The notes under the pieces were generated by a model, which saw only the letters and a program-made list of their open reading frames with translations, ran no database searches and was not told the DNA's origin. The position numbers were made by a program, and so were the translations under genes. A stretch of 64,000 nt of DNA from Planctomycetaceae bacterium. Its GTDB lineage: Bacteria; Planctomycetota; Phycisphaerae; Phycisphaerales; SM1A02. Below, in pieces: positions 1-7,325 of the stretch (position 1 is the first letter of the stretch; each line of letters begins with the position of its first letter). Location of the stretch: assembly GCA_947490615.1 (NCBI GenBank), contig CANLHK010000005.1:62001-126000 (forward strand), read 5' to 3'.

Positions 1-413
1 GCGATTCCACCTCCCCAAAGAAGAGTTAGGGCGGCAGTAACGCACGACTGCCGAGGCCACTTCGGAGGCGAGGTCTTGGGATGGACGGGCAGCCGAACCC
101 CGAAGAACTCTGCGGGAACCGCCCATCCGCTGGCTCGACGGGAAACAGGTCGCCGCAGCGGGAGTTCACAACCGAAAAATTTGCAGATTCTTGAGGCGTT
201 GCGATTGTGCGTGCGAGAACAACAACAGACTCGCCGTATAGTTCCGTCGTCGTGCAATGCACGATGACTCACTTTGATCTTTTCCCCCATGGGGCTACTG
301 CGAAGCCGATCTCGCAGTGGCCCTTTTACTTTGGCCGTGGCATTTCTCGTGGGTGGGAACCGCGAGTGAGTCGTGCCGCGATACCGCGCGCTCGCGGACT
401 CGAAGGTTCTGAG
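1..413. other. Left-edge region without a recognised gene
   Basis: One plus-strand frame is open from the window edge to a TGA at 265-267, but its translation is rich in Arg, Gln and Pro and resembles no family I know. A short minus-strand frame also exists. A terminator-like hairpin at 292-332 suggests that a rightward transcript, either a gene or an RNA beginning outside the window, ends here. I compared it by eye with RNase P RNA, tmRNA, SRP RNA and common riboswitches and saw no match. From 333 to 413 I see nothing. Confidence 0.25.
292..332 (+). terminator. Intrinsic terminator, rightward
   Basis: A 12-bp stem (292-303 with 312-323, one G-T wobble) and an 8-nt loop are followed by TTTTACTTT. 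It points rightward, so it would end a transcript entering from the left edge. The amine oxidase gene beyond it is leftward and also ends nearby, but the T tract is on the wrong side for it. Confidence 0.5.
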
Positions 414-1577
414 TTAGCCGAATCGTCGCGCCGACAAGAACTCGATCGGAAGCCCGGTCTTTCCGTGCAGCGCGAGATCCGCCAACGCCTCACCGACGAC
501 GGGGGCGAACTTGAAACCGTGCCCACTGAATCCGCCGGCGATCGCCACGCGCGGTTGCGTTGGGTGCATCCCGAGGACGAAGTCCGTATCGGGTGACATG
601 GTGTAGAGGCAGTGCTTCGCGCCGCACACCGCGCGCCGCTCTGCGCCAACGATGCGCTCCGCCGTTGCAGCGACGGTCTCGGCAACAATCGCAGGGACAG
701 GCGGATCTTGCGCCTGCTCAGGCTGCACGGTTGGACCCCGTCCATGCAATCCGACCTTCAATCCGCGCGGTGTTCCCATCCCTGAAAACGCGGGGATTCC
801 GTAGATTGCGGGCTCTTCGCCGCGATCGAACAACCAGACCGGCATCGCCGTGGACTGCCACGCTGGGTCGCCCGCGTCATCAAGCCAGACGATCGTCTCA
901 CGGGTCGCATGCAGCTTGGGCGCTCCACTTCCTAGGAGCCCCGGCATCCACGCGCCACCTGCGAGGATGAGGGACTCGGCTTCAAATCGTGCGCTTGCCG
1001 TTTCGACCCAGACTCCACGCGAGTCGGAGCCCCATTGTGCGACGGGAGCGTTGAGTTCCATCGACGCGCCCTGGCGTTTCGCGGCGCCGAGCGCTGCACG
1101 AATCGTCGCCTCAGGACGCACGAATCCACCGCGACGCTCGACGACGATCTCCCAGTTACTTGGCACAGTGAACTGCGGGAAGCGACGCATCAACTCGCGT
1201 CCATCGATCGCTTCGACATCAAGATCATGTTCGCGCGCGCTGCGGAGCATTCCCGACGAGACGATGTTTCCGCGCACGCCGCCAGCGACAAGTCCGATCT
1301 CATGACGAAGCACTTCGCCCGCCTCACGACTGAGTCGATCGAAGCCTTCGTAGGCGCGCCGAAGCAAGGGGACATAGCCCGAGTGCTCGAAGTACGAGAG
1401 TCGAATGACACGGCTCCCGCCGTGCGACGAACCAAAGGAGTGTGGCGGCTCGAATCGATCCACGCCGATCACGCGTTTCCCGCGGCGCGCGAGCACTTCG
1501 AGCGCGCAGGAACCCATGGCACCGAGTCCAACCACGATGACATCAAACCTGCGAGAGCGACCGATCAGACTTCCCAT
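414..1577 (-). CDS. FAD-dependent N-methyltryptophan/sarcosine oxidase family protein
   Basis: A 387-residue flavin amine oxidase of the MTOX/MSOX (DAO) family, which oxidatively demethylates N-methyl amino acids to give an aldehyde, an amine and hydrogen peroxide. The N-terminus has the Rossmann dinucleotide fold: G-x-G-x-x-G at about residues 17-22 and an acidic residue at the end of the second strand (V-D-R-F). A Cys at residue 323, in the context K-H-C-L-Y-T-M-S-P-D, matches the cysteine that carries covalent FAD in MSOX and MTOX. The C-terminal G-F-S-G-H-G-F-K segment is also typical. The length is normal for the family. It is a single gene, with the metalloprotease upstream on the same strand 33 bp away. 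Substrate (sarcosine, N-methyltryptophan or other) cannot be read from the sequence. Confidence 0.85.
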   Translation of the reverse strand: MGSLIGRSRRFDVIVVGLGAMGSCALEVLARRGKRVIGVDRFEPPHSFGSSHGGSRVIRLSYFEHSGYVPLLRRAYEGFDRLSREAGEVLRHEIGLVAGGVRGNIVSSGMLRSAREHDLDVEAIDGRELMRRFPQFTVPSNWEIVVERRGGFVRPEATIRAALGAAKRQGASMELNAPVAQWGSDSRGVWVETASARFEAESLILAGGAWMPGLLGSGAPKLHATRETIVWLDDAGDPAWQSTAMPVWLFDRGEEPAIYGIPAFSGMGTPRGLKVGLHGRGPTVQPEQAQDPPVPAIVAETVAATAERIVGAERRAVCGAKHCLYTMSPDTDFVLGMHPTQPRVAIAGGFSGHGFKFAPVVGEALADLALHGKTGLPIEFLSARRFG

Positions 1578-1610
1578 GATGGTGCCTTCATCGGCAGCAC
1601 GCGGGAAGAA

Positions 1611-3857
1611 TCAGTAGCCCCATACCCAAAGCAGGATCGCGAGGTCCCCTGCACCAACGGTTCCGTCGAGGTCGATGTCGGCAATGCCGCCCTCACCCCA
1701 GGTCGAAAGCAGGATCATCAGGTCAAAGGCGTTCACCACGCTGGTTCCGTCGAGATTCGCGTTATTGCAGACGCGCGGCGTGATCGTGACCGTGACGGAT
1801 CGCTCGCTGTACAGGCCGCCCGAGTCGGTGCCGCGCACGGTGAGCACATGGGTACCGACCGTGAGATTGCGGCGCACCAACAGGCGTCCAACGCCGATGG
1901 CTCCGTCGAGCGAACTCTCCCAGGTCACGCTCGACTCAGGCAGCAACTGGTCATCGATGTCCCACGCGGAGCCGTGCAGTACGACCGACGCGCCGAAGGG
2001 CATCGAGTCGTTGTTGTTAGGAGTCAGCAAGTGCACATCAGGTGGTGCGCTGTTGCCAACCAAGGACGAGCCTGACCCACGGCGTGCCGTGTTGAATCCG
2101 TCACTCACGCGCACCGCGAACTGTCCGTGGGCGCCGCGACTCGCAGGAATCTCTGCGCTGTTGAACTCGAACGCACCCGAGGTCTCACCGACAACCAATG
2201 GAAACCACGAGAACCCCGCATCCTGGCTGTAAAGGATGTCGGCACTCAAGGCATCGCCATCAAGATCGCGCGCACTCCACTCGATGCGGATCGCGCCGAG
2301 AAGATGCTGAACTGGTGCGGGACTCGGGCTCGCGGCGCCGTCGCCGCCAACCGCGTTCACTTCAAAGCGCGTGATCTCAGGCGCGTGCGCACTGCGAACG
2401 ACTTCGGCGAGCGACCTTCCCACCACAGCGCCGCGAAGTTCACGCACGCGCAATCGCGCCGCTTGAACTCCACCCACAAGCCGCGGGAGATTCACATAGA
2501 ACGCAGTCGAACCGTGGAGGTGGCCCGCTTGCGCGCAGGACTCACGACAGGCTCGGGTCTCGACGCGCACCGCGTGCAGCACGACACCTGCAGCATCGAG
2601 ACTCTCTACAAGGAGGTTGCCACTCGGAGTGTCGGGCGTTGGCTGGACGCGTTCATGCACCGTCGTTGGCTGCAATCGCAACTGACCTCGCGCGTGATCG
2701 TGTTCACCCGCGAGACGAAGCACATCGCCGTACATGTCGCCACGCGCGGCGGCATCATCGGCAGGCGGCTCGCCATCGCCCTCGCCACCATCAAGTGCGC
2801 TACACGCAGAACGCGCATCGTTGATGGCATCGAGATAGGTCAGCGACGCACACCACGCATCAGGGGTGTTCATCGCAGGGACCATCACATCCCGCTTGCT
2901 CGCGGGCATGATCGCGGAAAGGCCGAGAGGATCGCGCAGGTGGTGCTCCACATCGAAGCCCGTGCCGCTGCAGAAGAGCGCGTTGTGGGCTTGTCCCCAG
3001 CAATGCCCGATCTCGTGGGCAAAGGTTCGCTGGAATCGATTTGGATCGGTGTTCCCAAACGCAGCTCCACTGGGAATCGCCAGCGCCTGCCCATTGCCGA
3101 CATAAGGATTGCCTGGAAGCCAGCCAAACACGAAGTCAGGTCGGGGATATCCCGCGGCAACCAGTTGGTTCTGCCGAATGTCGTTCATCGTGTTCAGCAG
3201 CGCGATGTTGCTGACATTGATGTCCGACGCGTGGGTGTAGGTCGGCAGCGGCGAGCGGTGGTAATTCCAATCACCCGTCTTGTAAATGGCGCGAAGAAAC
3301 GCATCACCCGAGCCTGGCTCAATCATCGCGGCGTTGGGCAGTCCGCCGCCAGGTAGATAGTTCACAGGCACATAGACGAGCTCGACCATCTTGCGACAGA
3401 CAAACGCCTTGTCGTAGACGCCGAGCGTGTTGTTGGCCACGCTGTCCTCGCGCACTGTGCCGAAGGCGTTCACGGTCACGACGAAGTCGAGGTCCGTACC
3501 TTCAGGAGGAACACAGTGAAAGTCGATCGTCTGTCCCGCGATGTCACTCGATGGTGCTGCGACCGCAAGGATTGGACCGTTGGTGCTGTAGACAGGCGAC
3601 TCAGGAATCTCGATGCCGTTGGAGTAGATCCGCAGCAACGCGTCGACATCGGGTTCGGATTCAAGTTGACCGTTCAGCGAGACTTTCACGCGAACGATGG
3701 TGGCGTTGCGCGCGACCAACGGAAGATCTCCCGCGGCCGACTGCACGCCTTGGGTGATCTCGACCGACGCAATAGACAAATCGACCGCGTGCGCCAACAC
3801 ACCCGGGACAAGCGCCAGCGAACTGGCTAAGAGTTGAAGCGGGAGCATCCGCTGCAT
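1611..3857 (-). CDS. Secreted metzincin-type zinc metalloprotease with dockerin-like C-terminus
   Basis: A 748-residue exported protein. A signal peptide covers about residues 1-24. Residues 28-150 look like a beta-sandwich adhesion-type domain. The catalytic motif H-E-I-G-H-C-W-G-Q-A-H at 281-291 fits the metzincin pattern HExxHxxGxxH, with zinc ligands H281, H285, H291 and general base E282. Further Ig-like segments follow. The last ~50 residues hold two D-x-D/N-x-D-G-like calcium-loop repeats ending in W-G, the dockerin-like tail common in planctomycetes. The exact peptidase family is unclear. The start is supported by a TAGATT box 7 nt upstream, suggesting a leaderless mRNA. It is divergent from chrA across an 83-bp gap. 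Its likely role is degradation of extracellular or surface protein. Confidence 0.8.
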   Translation of the reverse strand: MQRMLPLQLLASSLALVPGVLAHAVDLSIASVEITQGVQSAAGDLPLVARNATIVRVKVSLNGQLESEPDVDALLRIYSNGIEIPESPVYSTNGPILAVAAPSSDIAGQTIDFHCVPPEGTDLDFVVTVNAFGTVREDSVANNTLGVYDKAFVCRKMVELVYVPVNYLPGGGLPNAAMIEPGSGDAFLRAIYKTGDWNYHRSPLPTYTHASDINVSNIALLNTMNDIRQNQLVAAGYPRPDFVFGWLPGNPYVGNGQALAIPSGAAFGNTDPNRFQRTFAHEIGHCWGQAHNALFCSGTGFDVEHHLRDPLGLSAIMPASKRDVMVPAMNTPDAWCASLTYLDAINDARSACSALDGGEGDGEPPADDAAARGDMYGDVLRLAGEHDHARGQLRLQPTTVHERVQPTPDTPSGNLLVESLDAAGVVLHAVRVETRACRESCAQAGHLHGSTAFYVNLPRLVGGVQAARLRVRELRGAVVGRSLAEVVRSAHAPEITRFEVNAVGGDGAASPSPAPVQHLLGAIRIEWSARDLDGDALSADILYSQDAGFSWFPLVVGETSGAFEFNSAEIPASRGAHGQFAVRVSDGFNTARRGSGSSLVGNSAPPDVHLLTPNNNDSMPFGASVVLHGSAWDIDDQLLPESSVTWESSLDGAIGVGRLLVRRNLTVGTHVLTVRGTDSGGLYSERSVTVTITPRVCNNANLDGTSVVNAFDLMILLSTWGEGGIADIDLDGTVGAGDLAILLWVWGY

Positions 3858-3864
3858 TGGTGGG

Positions 3865-3870
3865 AATCTA
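3865..3870 (-). promoter_or_regulatory. -10 box of the metalloprotease gene
   Basis: TAGATT lies 7 nt upstream of the ATG at 3857, with no Shine-Dalgarno between. Transcription would begin at or next to the start codon. No clear -35. Confidence 0.45.
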
Positions 3871-3926
3871 CCTCAGGCTCTGTAATGTCCAAGCCAGTTC
3901 TTGAAAGACGGGGCTTCCGCCGCCGT

Positions 3927-3932
3927 TACGCT
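3927..3932 (+). promoter_or_regulatory. -10 box of chrA
   Basis: TACGCT lies 8 nt before the ATG at 3941, giving a leaderless or near-leaderless transcript. A TTGAAA at 3901-3906 could be a -35 but its 20-nt spacer is long. Confidence 0.45.
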
Positions 3933-3940
3933 GTCGGCGC

Positions 3941-5068
3941 ATGAAGGCTGCAGACCAGTTTGAACTCGACGCTTCATCCCGCTCGACCAGCGCGGGGTCG
4001 ATATTCCTTTTGTTTCTTGGCATTGGGCTGCGGGCTTTCGGTGGGCCTGCCGCGCAAATCGCAGAGCTCCGAGCCGAGTTTGTTGATCGTCGACGATGGC
4101 TCGCTGCGGAAAGATTTCATCGAGCCCTCGCCGTCTACCAGCTGCTGCCAGGACCCGAAGCCCATGAGCTCTGCTGCTACCTCGGCGCACTTCGCGGCGG
4201 CAGACTCGGCTCGGTGGCGGCGGGGTTGGGCTTCATGTTGCCGGGCTTGGTCCTCATGCTCGGAGTCTGCGCGATCTACGCGAAGCTCGACTTCGCAGCT
4301 CCATCACTCGCCTGCGCGATGGCTGCGATGCAACTCGGCGCCGCAGCGCTCATCGTGCGCGCGGCGTGGCGATTGGGAAAGCCTGTCGTTGCCAGCGGTC
4401 CTCTCCACGCGATCGTGCTGCTGTTGTCGTTGATGCTCGCGCTCTGGTGGTTCACTCCCACGCGCGACGCGACGACGCCGCTCGTTGCGGAGGTTGCTCG
4501 AGGAAGCATCGCGATCTCAACACTCTTTGGACATGGACTCGCTGCGGGACTCGTGACCTTTGGCGGCGCGTACACCGCGATCCCGTACATCACCGAAATC
4601 TCGACGGGCGCCAACGGATGGATGACGCGTGAGGAGATCCTCAACGGTGTCGCCATCGCCAGCGTGCTGCCCGCGCCATTGGTGATCTTCTGCACCTTCG
4701 CTGGGTTTCTCGGAGCGGGATTCGCAGGCGCATTGGCGTCGACCGCGGGGATCTTCCTTCCTGCGTTCTCGTTCACGCTCGTGGGCTTCTCCTCCATCGA
4801 GCGACTGCTGGCGTGGAAGTCGGCACGCACGGTGCTCGATTTCGCAGGCGCGATTGCCATTGGGTTGATGGCTGGCGCTGCACTGCCCATCGCGCTCGAG
4901 CCGTTACGCAGCGGCTCTGGTCAAGCCGTGCCGCTTGGTCTCGCCACTCCCGTCGTCTTTCTCGTGCTGCTGCTGGCGGTGTTTCGCTCAAAGTCCCGAT
5001 TGGCCGTGCCCGTCCTCATCGTGACCGCAGGCGCCTTGGGTGCGCTCTACGGTTTCCTTGCGCACTGA
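3941..5068 (+). CDS. chrA: Chromate transporter, CHR family
   Basis: A 375-residue inner-membrane protein of the CHR family, which exports chromate in exchange for or coupled to other ions. The two homologous halves of the long-chain type are both visible. The first starts with F-G-G-P at residues 27-30 and has L-L-P-G-P-E-A at about 67-73. The second repeats F-G-G-A-Y-T-A-I-P at about 206-214 and V-L-P-A-P near 245. About ten hydrophobic helices are present and the length is normal. The start is set by the ATG with a TACGCT box 8 nt upstream. The methyltransferase gene follows 16 nt after the stop but has its own promoter-like box. Chromate as substrate is inferred from the family; sulfate-linked roles are also known for relatives. 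Confidence 0.88.
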   Translation: MKAADQFELDASSRSTSAGSIFLLFLGIGLRAFGGPAAQIAELRAEFVDRRRWLAAERFHRALAVYQLLPGPEAHELCCYLGALRGGRLGSVAAGLGFMLPGLVLMLGVCAIYAKLDFAAPSLACAMAAMQLGAAALIVRAAWRLGKPVVASGPLHAIVLLLSLMLALWWFTPTRDATTPLVAEVARGSIAISTLFGHGLAAGLVTFGGAYTAIPYITEISTGANGWMTREEILNGVAIASVLPAPLVIFCTFAGFLGAGFAGALASTAGIFLPAFSFTLVGFSSIERLLAWKSARTVLDFAGAIAIGLMAGAALPIALEPLRSGSGQAVPLGLATPVVFLVLLLAVFRSKSRLAVPVLIVTAGALGALYGFLAH

Positions 5069-5071
5069 CCG

Positions 5072-5077
5072 TACACT
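5072..5077 (+). promoter_or_regulatory. -10 box of the DNA methyltransferase gene
   Basis: TACACT lies 7 nt before the GTG at 5085, in the short gap after chrA. It supports this GTG over the earlier in-frame GTG at 5040, which lies inside chrA. Confidence 0.45.
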
Positions 5078-5084
5078 CCGCGCC

Positions 5085-5957
5085 GTGCCTCGACCCTTCC
5101 GCGAATCTCGTGATGACCCCAAGCGCTCGCAGCGCCCGACGCCGCGCGATCTGCGTCCTGACCTGCGCATCTTCCCCACGACGCTGTGGGAGTATCCGAG
5201 TCAGCACTACGACAGTCCTGCGATGCGCGAGGCGCAGAAGAAGCCACGCCTGCATCGCGGTGAAGAACCTGGCCGTGCGTTCGAGATCGTCGGTGACGCC
5301 TTGGTCGCAGCGGGCTCGATGCAAGGTGATAAGGAATACATCGGCGCCACGCCATCGTGGGTGATCTGGCAACTGCTCTCGCGCTACACGCGCGAATCGG
5401 ATCTCGTCGTCGACCCCATGTGTGGCTCGGGCACGACACTTGATGTCTGCCGCGACCTCAAGCGCACTGGCATCGGCTTCGACATCAACCCGCAGCGAAG
5501 CGACATCCGCCACAACGATTCACGCAAGATCCCGCTCGACTCCGAGAGCGTCGACTTCGCCTTCATCGATCCGCCCTACTCCACCCATGTCCAGTACAGC
5601 GGTGACGAACGCTGCATCGGCACCCTTGATTCAGGCGGCGAAGACGGCGGCAAGGCCTACTACCGCGCCATGGAAGAAGTCCTGCGCGAGATGCACCGCG
5701 TGCTCAAGCCGCGTCGCTACCTCGGCGTCTATGTGAGCGACTCCTGGAAGAAGAAGAAAGGCGAGAAGGGCGGCGAGTTCATGCCGATCGGCTTCGAACT
5801 CTTCGCCATCATGCGCAAGTTCCTCACGCCCGTCGACATCATCTGCTGTGTGCGACACAACAAGAAGCTTGAGTACGGCAATTGGCGCAAGGCCGCCGAA
5901 GAGGGCAACTTCTTCCTGCGCGGCTTCAACTACTGCTTCATCATGCGCAAGACCTGA
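5085..5957 (+). CDS. Site-specific DNA methyltransferase (N4-cytosine/N6-adenine type)
   Basis: A 290-residue amino-methyltransferase. The SAM-binding motif I is D-P-M-C-G-S-G-T-T at residues 110-118, followed by an acidic second-strand motif (G-F-D-I-N). The catalytic motif IV D-P-P-Y is at 162-165. The order motif I then IV, with no large recognition domain between, fits a small gamma- or zeta-type enzyme related to COG0863 modification methylases. No restriction endonuclase or specificity subunit is near, so it is an orphan. It may methylate DNA for regulation or replication timing, or it could modify RNA. The GTG start was chosen because a -10-like box lies just upstream; a longer start at 5040 would overlap chrA by 29 nt. 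Confidence 0.75.
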   Translation: MPRPFRESRDDPKRSQRPTPRDLRPDLRIFPTTLWEYPSQHYDSPAMREAQKKPRLHRGEEPGRAFEIVGDALVAAGSMQGDKEYIGATPSWVIWQLLSRYTRESDLVVDPMCGSGTTLDVCRDLKRTGIGFDINPQRSDIRHNDSRKIPLDSESVDFAFIDPPYSTHVQYSGDERCIGTLDSGGEDGGKAYYRAMEEVLREMHRVLKPRRYLGVYVSDSWKKKKGEKGGEFMPIGFELFAIMRKFLTPVDIICCVRHNKKLEYGNWRKAAEEGNFFLRGFNYCFIMRKT

Positions 5958-5966
5958 GCGACAGCG

Positions 5967-7316
5967 TCAGAGCGCCAGCGTCCCCGTCGCATCGCCGAAC
6001 GACTCGATGTTCGCTCCCACAGCGCGAGCGATGCCAAGATGCAGGTTGCAGAGCGGCGTGCCTTTCGCGCAAGCTTCGATACGCCCACCGCGGACTCCAC
6101 GGGCACTGCCACCTGCGACAAGGATCGGAAGTTCATCGTGGTTGTGCCGATTGCCGTCGCCGATCGCGCCGCCATAGAGCACGATCGTGGAGTCGAGCAG
6201 CGGTCGACCGTGCTCGCGCGTTGTGGAGAGTGCACGCAAGAACGCCGCGCACCGCTCGGCGTGAAAGCGGTTGATTGCCGCGAAATGCGCCAGTTTCTCG
6301 GGGCTGTTGCCGTGGTGCGAGATGTCGTGGTGCCCGTCGCTGACGCCGACCTCGCGGTAACTTCGATTCGACCCTTCGTTGGCGATCATCAAGGTCGCCA
6401 CTCGTGTCGAGTCGGTCTTGAAGGCTAACGCCAACACCTCACCAAGCAAGTCGACGCGGCGCGCCATGTCGAGCGGGCCATCACCAAAGTCGGGCAGCGC
6501 GTCCTTGGCGTCGAGCTGCGCCATCGCGTCCTCATCGAGCCTCTTCTCGAGTCCGCGCACGCCATCGAGATACTCATCGAGCCGCGCGCGATCCTCGCTG
6601 CCCACCGCACGCGCGAGGCGCTTGGCTTCGTGGACCGCGCCATCGAGCACCGAACGACGCGTACGCAAGCGCGCCGCAGTGTCCTCAGGTCGCTCACCGC
6701 TGCGCCCGAAGATCCGCTCAAACGCAGCGCGTGGATCGGTTTCCTTGCCGTTGGGGAGCGCTTCGGACTTCCAGGAGATGTTGGCGCTGTAGGCGCAGGA
6801 GTAGCCCGAGTCGCAGTTGCCCGCAAACATCGCGGCCTCGCTGCCGAGTTCCAACGAACGCAGGCGCGTCGTGCGCCCAGCGCGCTCCAACTCGTCGGCG
6901 ATCGCCTGATCGATCGAACGACCCGCCTTGATGTCTTCACCCGCAGTCTTGCGCGGCTGCGCTCCCGTGAGAAAGCAGGCAGCGCTGCGCGCGTGATCGC
7001 CGGGGCCATCGCCGTTGGCCTCTGCGTTTCGATGTCGCAATCCGCTGTACACGGTGATGTCGCGCTGAAACTCCGCGAGCGGCGCGAGCGATTGCGACAG
7101 CACCAGCGCGCCGTTCGCGCCAACCGAGGACGCCCACGCGGCGGTGTTCACGCCGTTAGGAAAGAAGAGGTACGCCACGCGCGTGACCGCAGGATCCGTC
7201 GCGAGGTTCGCACCGTGCGCGACGCCACGCGGCAGCATCGCCTCGAGCCAAGGCAAGGCGATACAGGCGCCAAGTCCGCGCAGAACGGTGCGACGATGAA
7301 GAAGCGGAGCACGCAC
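5967..7316 (-). CDS. DUF1552 domain-containing exported protein
   Basis: A 449-residue DUF1552 protein, a family abundant in planctomycetes and some other bacteria and almost always next to DUF1592/DUF1588 cytochrome-like proteins, as here. The N-terminus has a twin-arginine-like signal (H-R-R-T-V-L-R-G-L-G followed by a hydrophobic stretch to about residue 32), so Tat export to the periplasm is likely. The body includes the S-G-L-R-H-R-N motif, a H-A-R-S-A-A-C-F-L-T-G motif and a late H-N-H-D-E-L-P segment, reminiscent of the DUF1501/sulfatase-like alkaline phosphatase fold. The start is a GTG, 9 nt after the stop of the upstream DUF1592 gene, so the two are probably co-transcribed. The molecular function is not known. 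Confidence 0.85.
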   Translation of the reverse strand: MRAPLLHRRTVLRGLGACIALPWLEAMLPRGVAHGANLATDPAVTRVAYLFFPNGVNTAAWASSVGANGALVLSQSLAPLAEFQRDITVYSGLRHRNAEANGDGPGDHARSAACFLTGAQPRKTAGEDIKAGRSIDQAIADELERAGRTTRLRSLELGSEAAMFAGNCDSGYSCAYSANISWKSEALPNGKETDPRAAFERIFGRSGERPEDTAARLRTRRSVLDGAVHEAKRLARAVGSEDRARLDEYLDGVRGLEKRLDEDAMAQLDAKDALPDFGDGPLDMARRVDLLGEVLALAFKTDSTRVATLMIANEGSNRSYREVGVSDGHHDISHHGNSPEKLAHFAAINRFHAERCAAFLRALSTTREHGRPLLDSTIVLYGGAIGDGNRHNHDELPILVAGGSARGVRGGRIEACAKGTPLCNLHLGIARAVGANIESFGDATGTLAL

Positions 7317-7325
7317 ACGATCACT

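Noticed and set aside
1-267. Possible RNase P RNA, tmRNA or riboswitch
   Set aside because: None of the conserved core sequences of these RNAs could be found on either strand by eye.
2127-3356. 409-codon open frame on the plus strand
   Set aside because: Antisense of the metalloprotease gene, His/Arg-rich translation with no motif.
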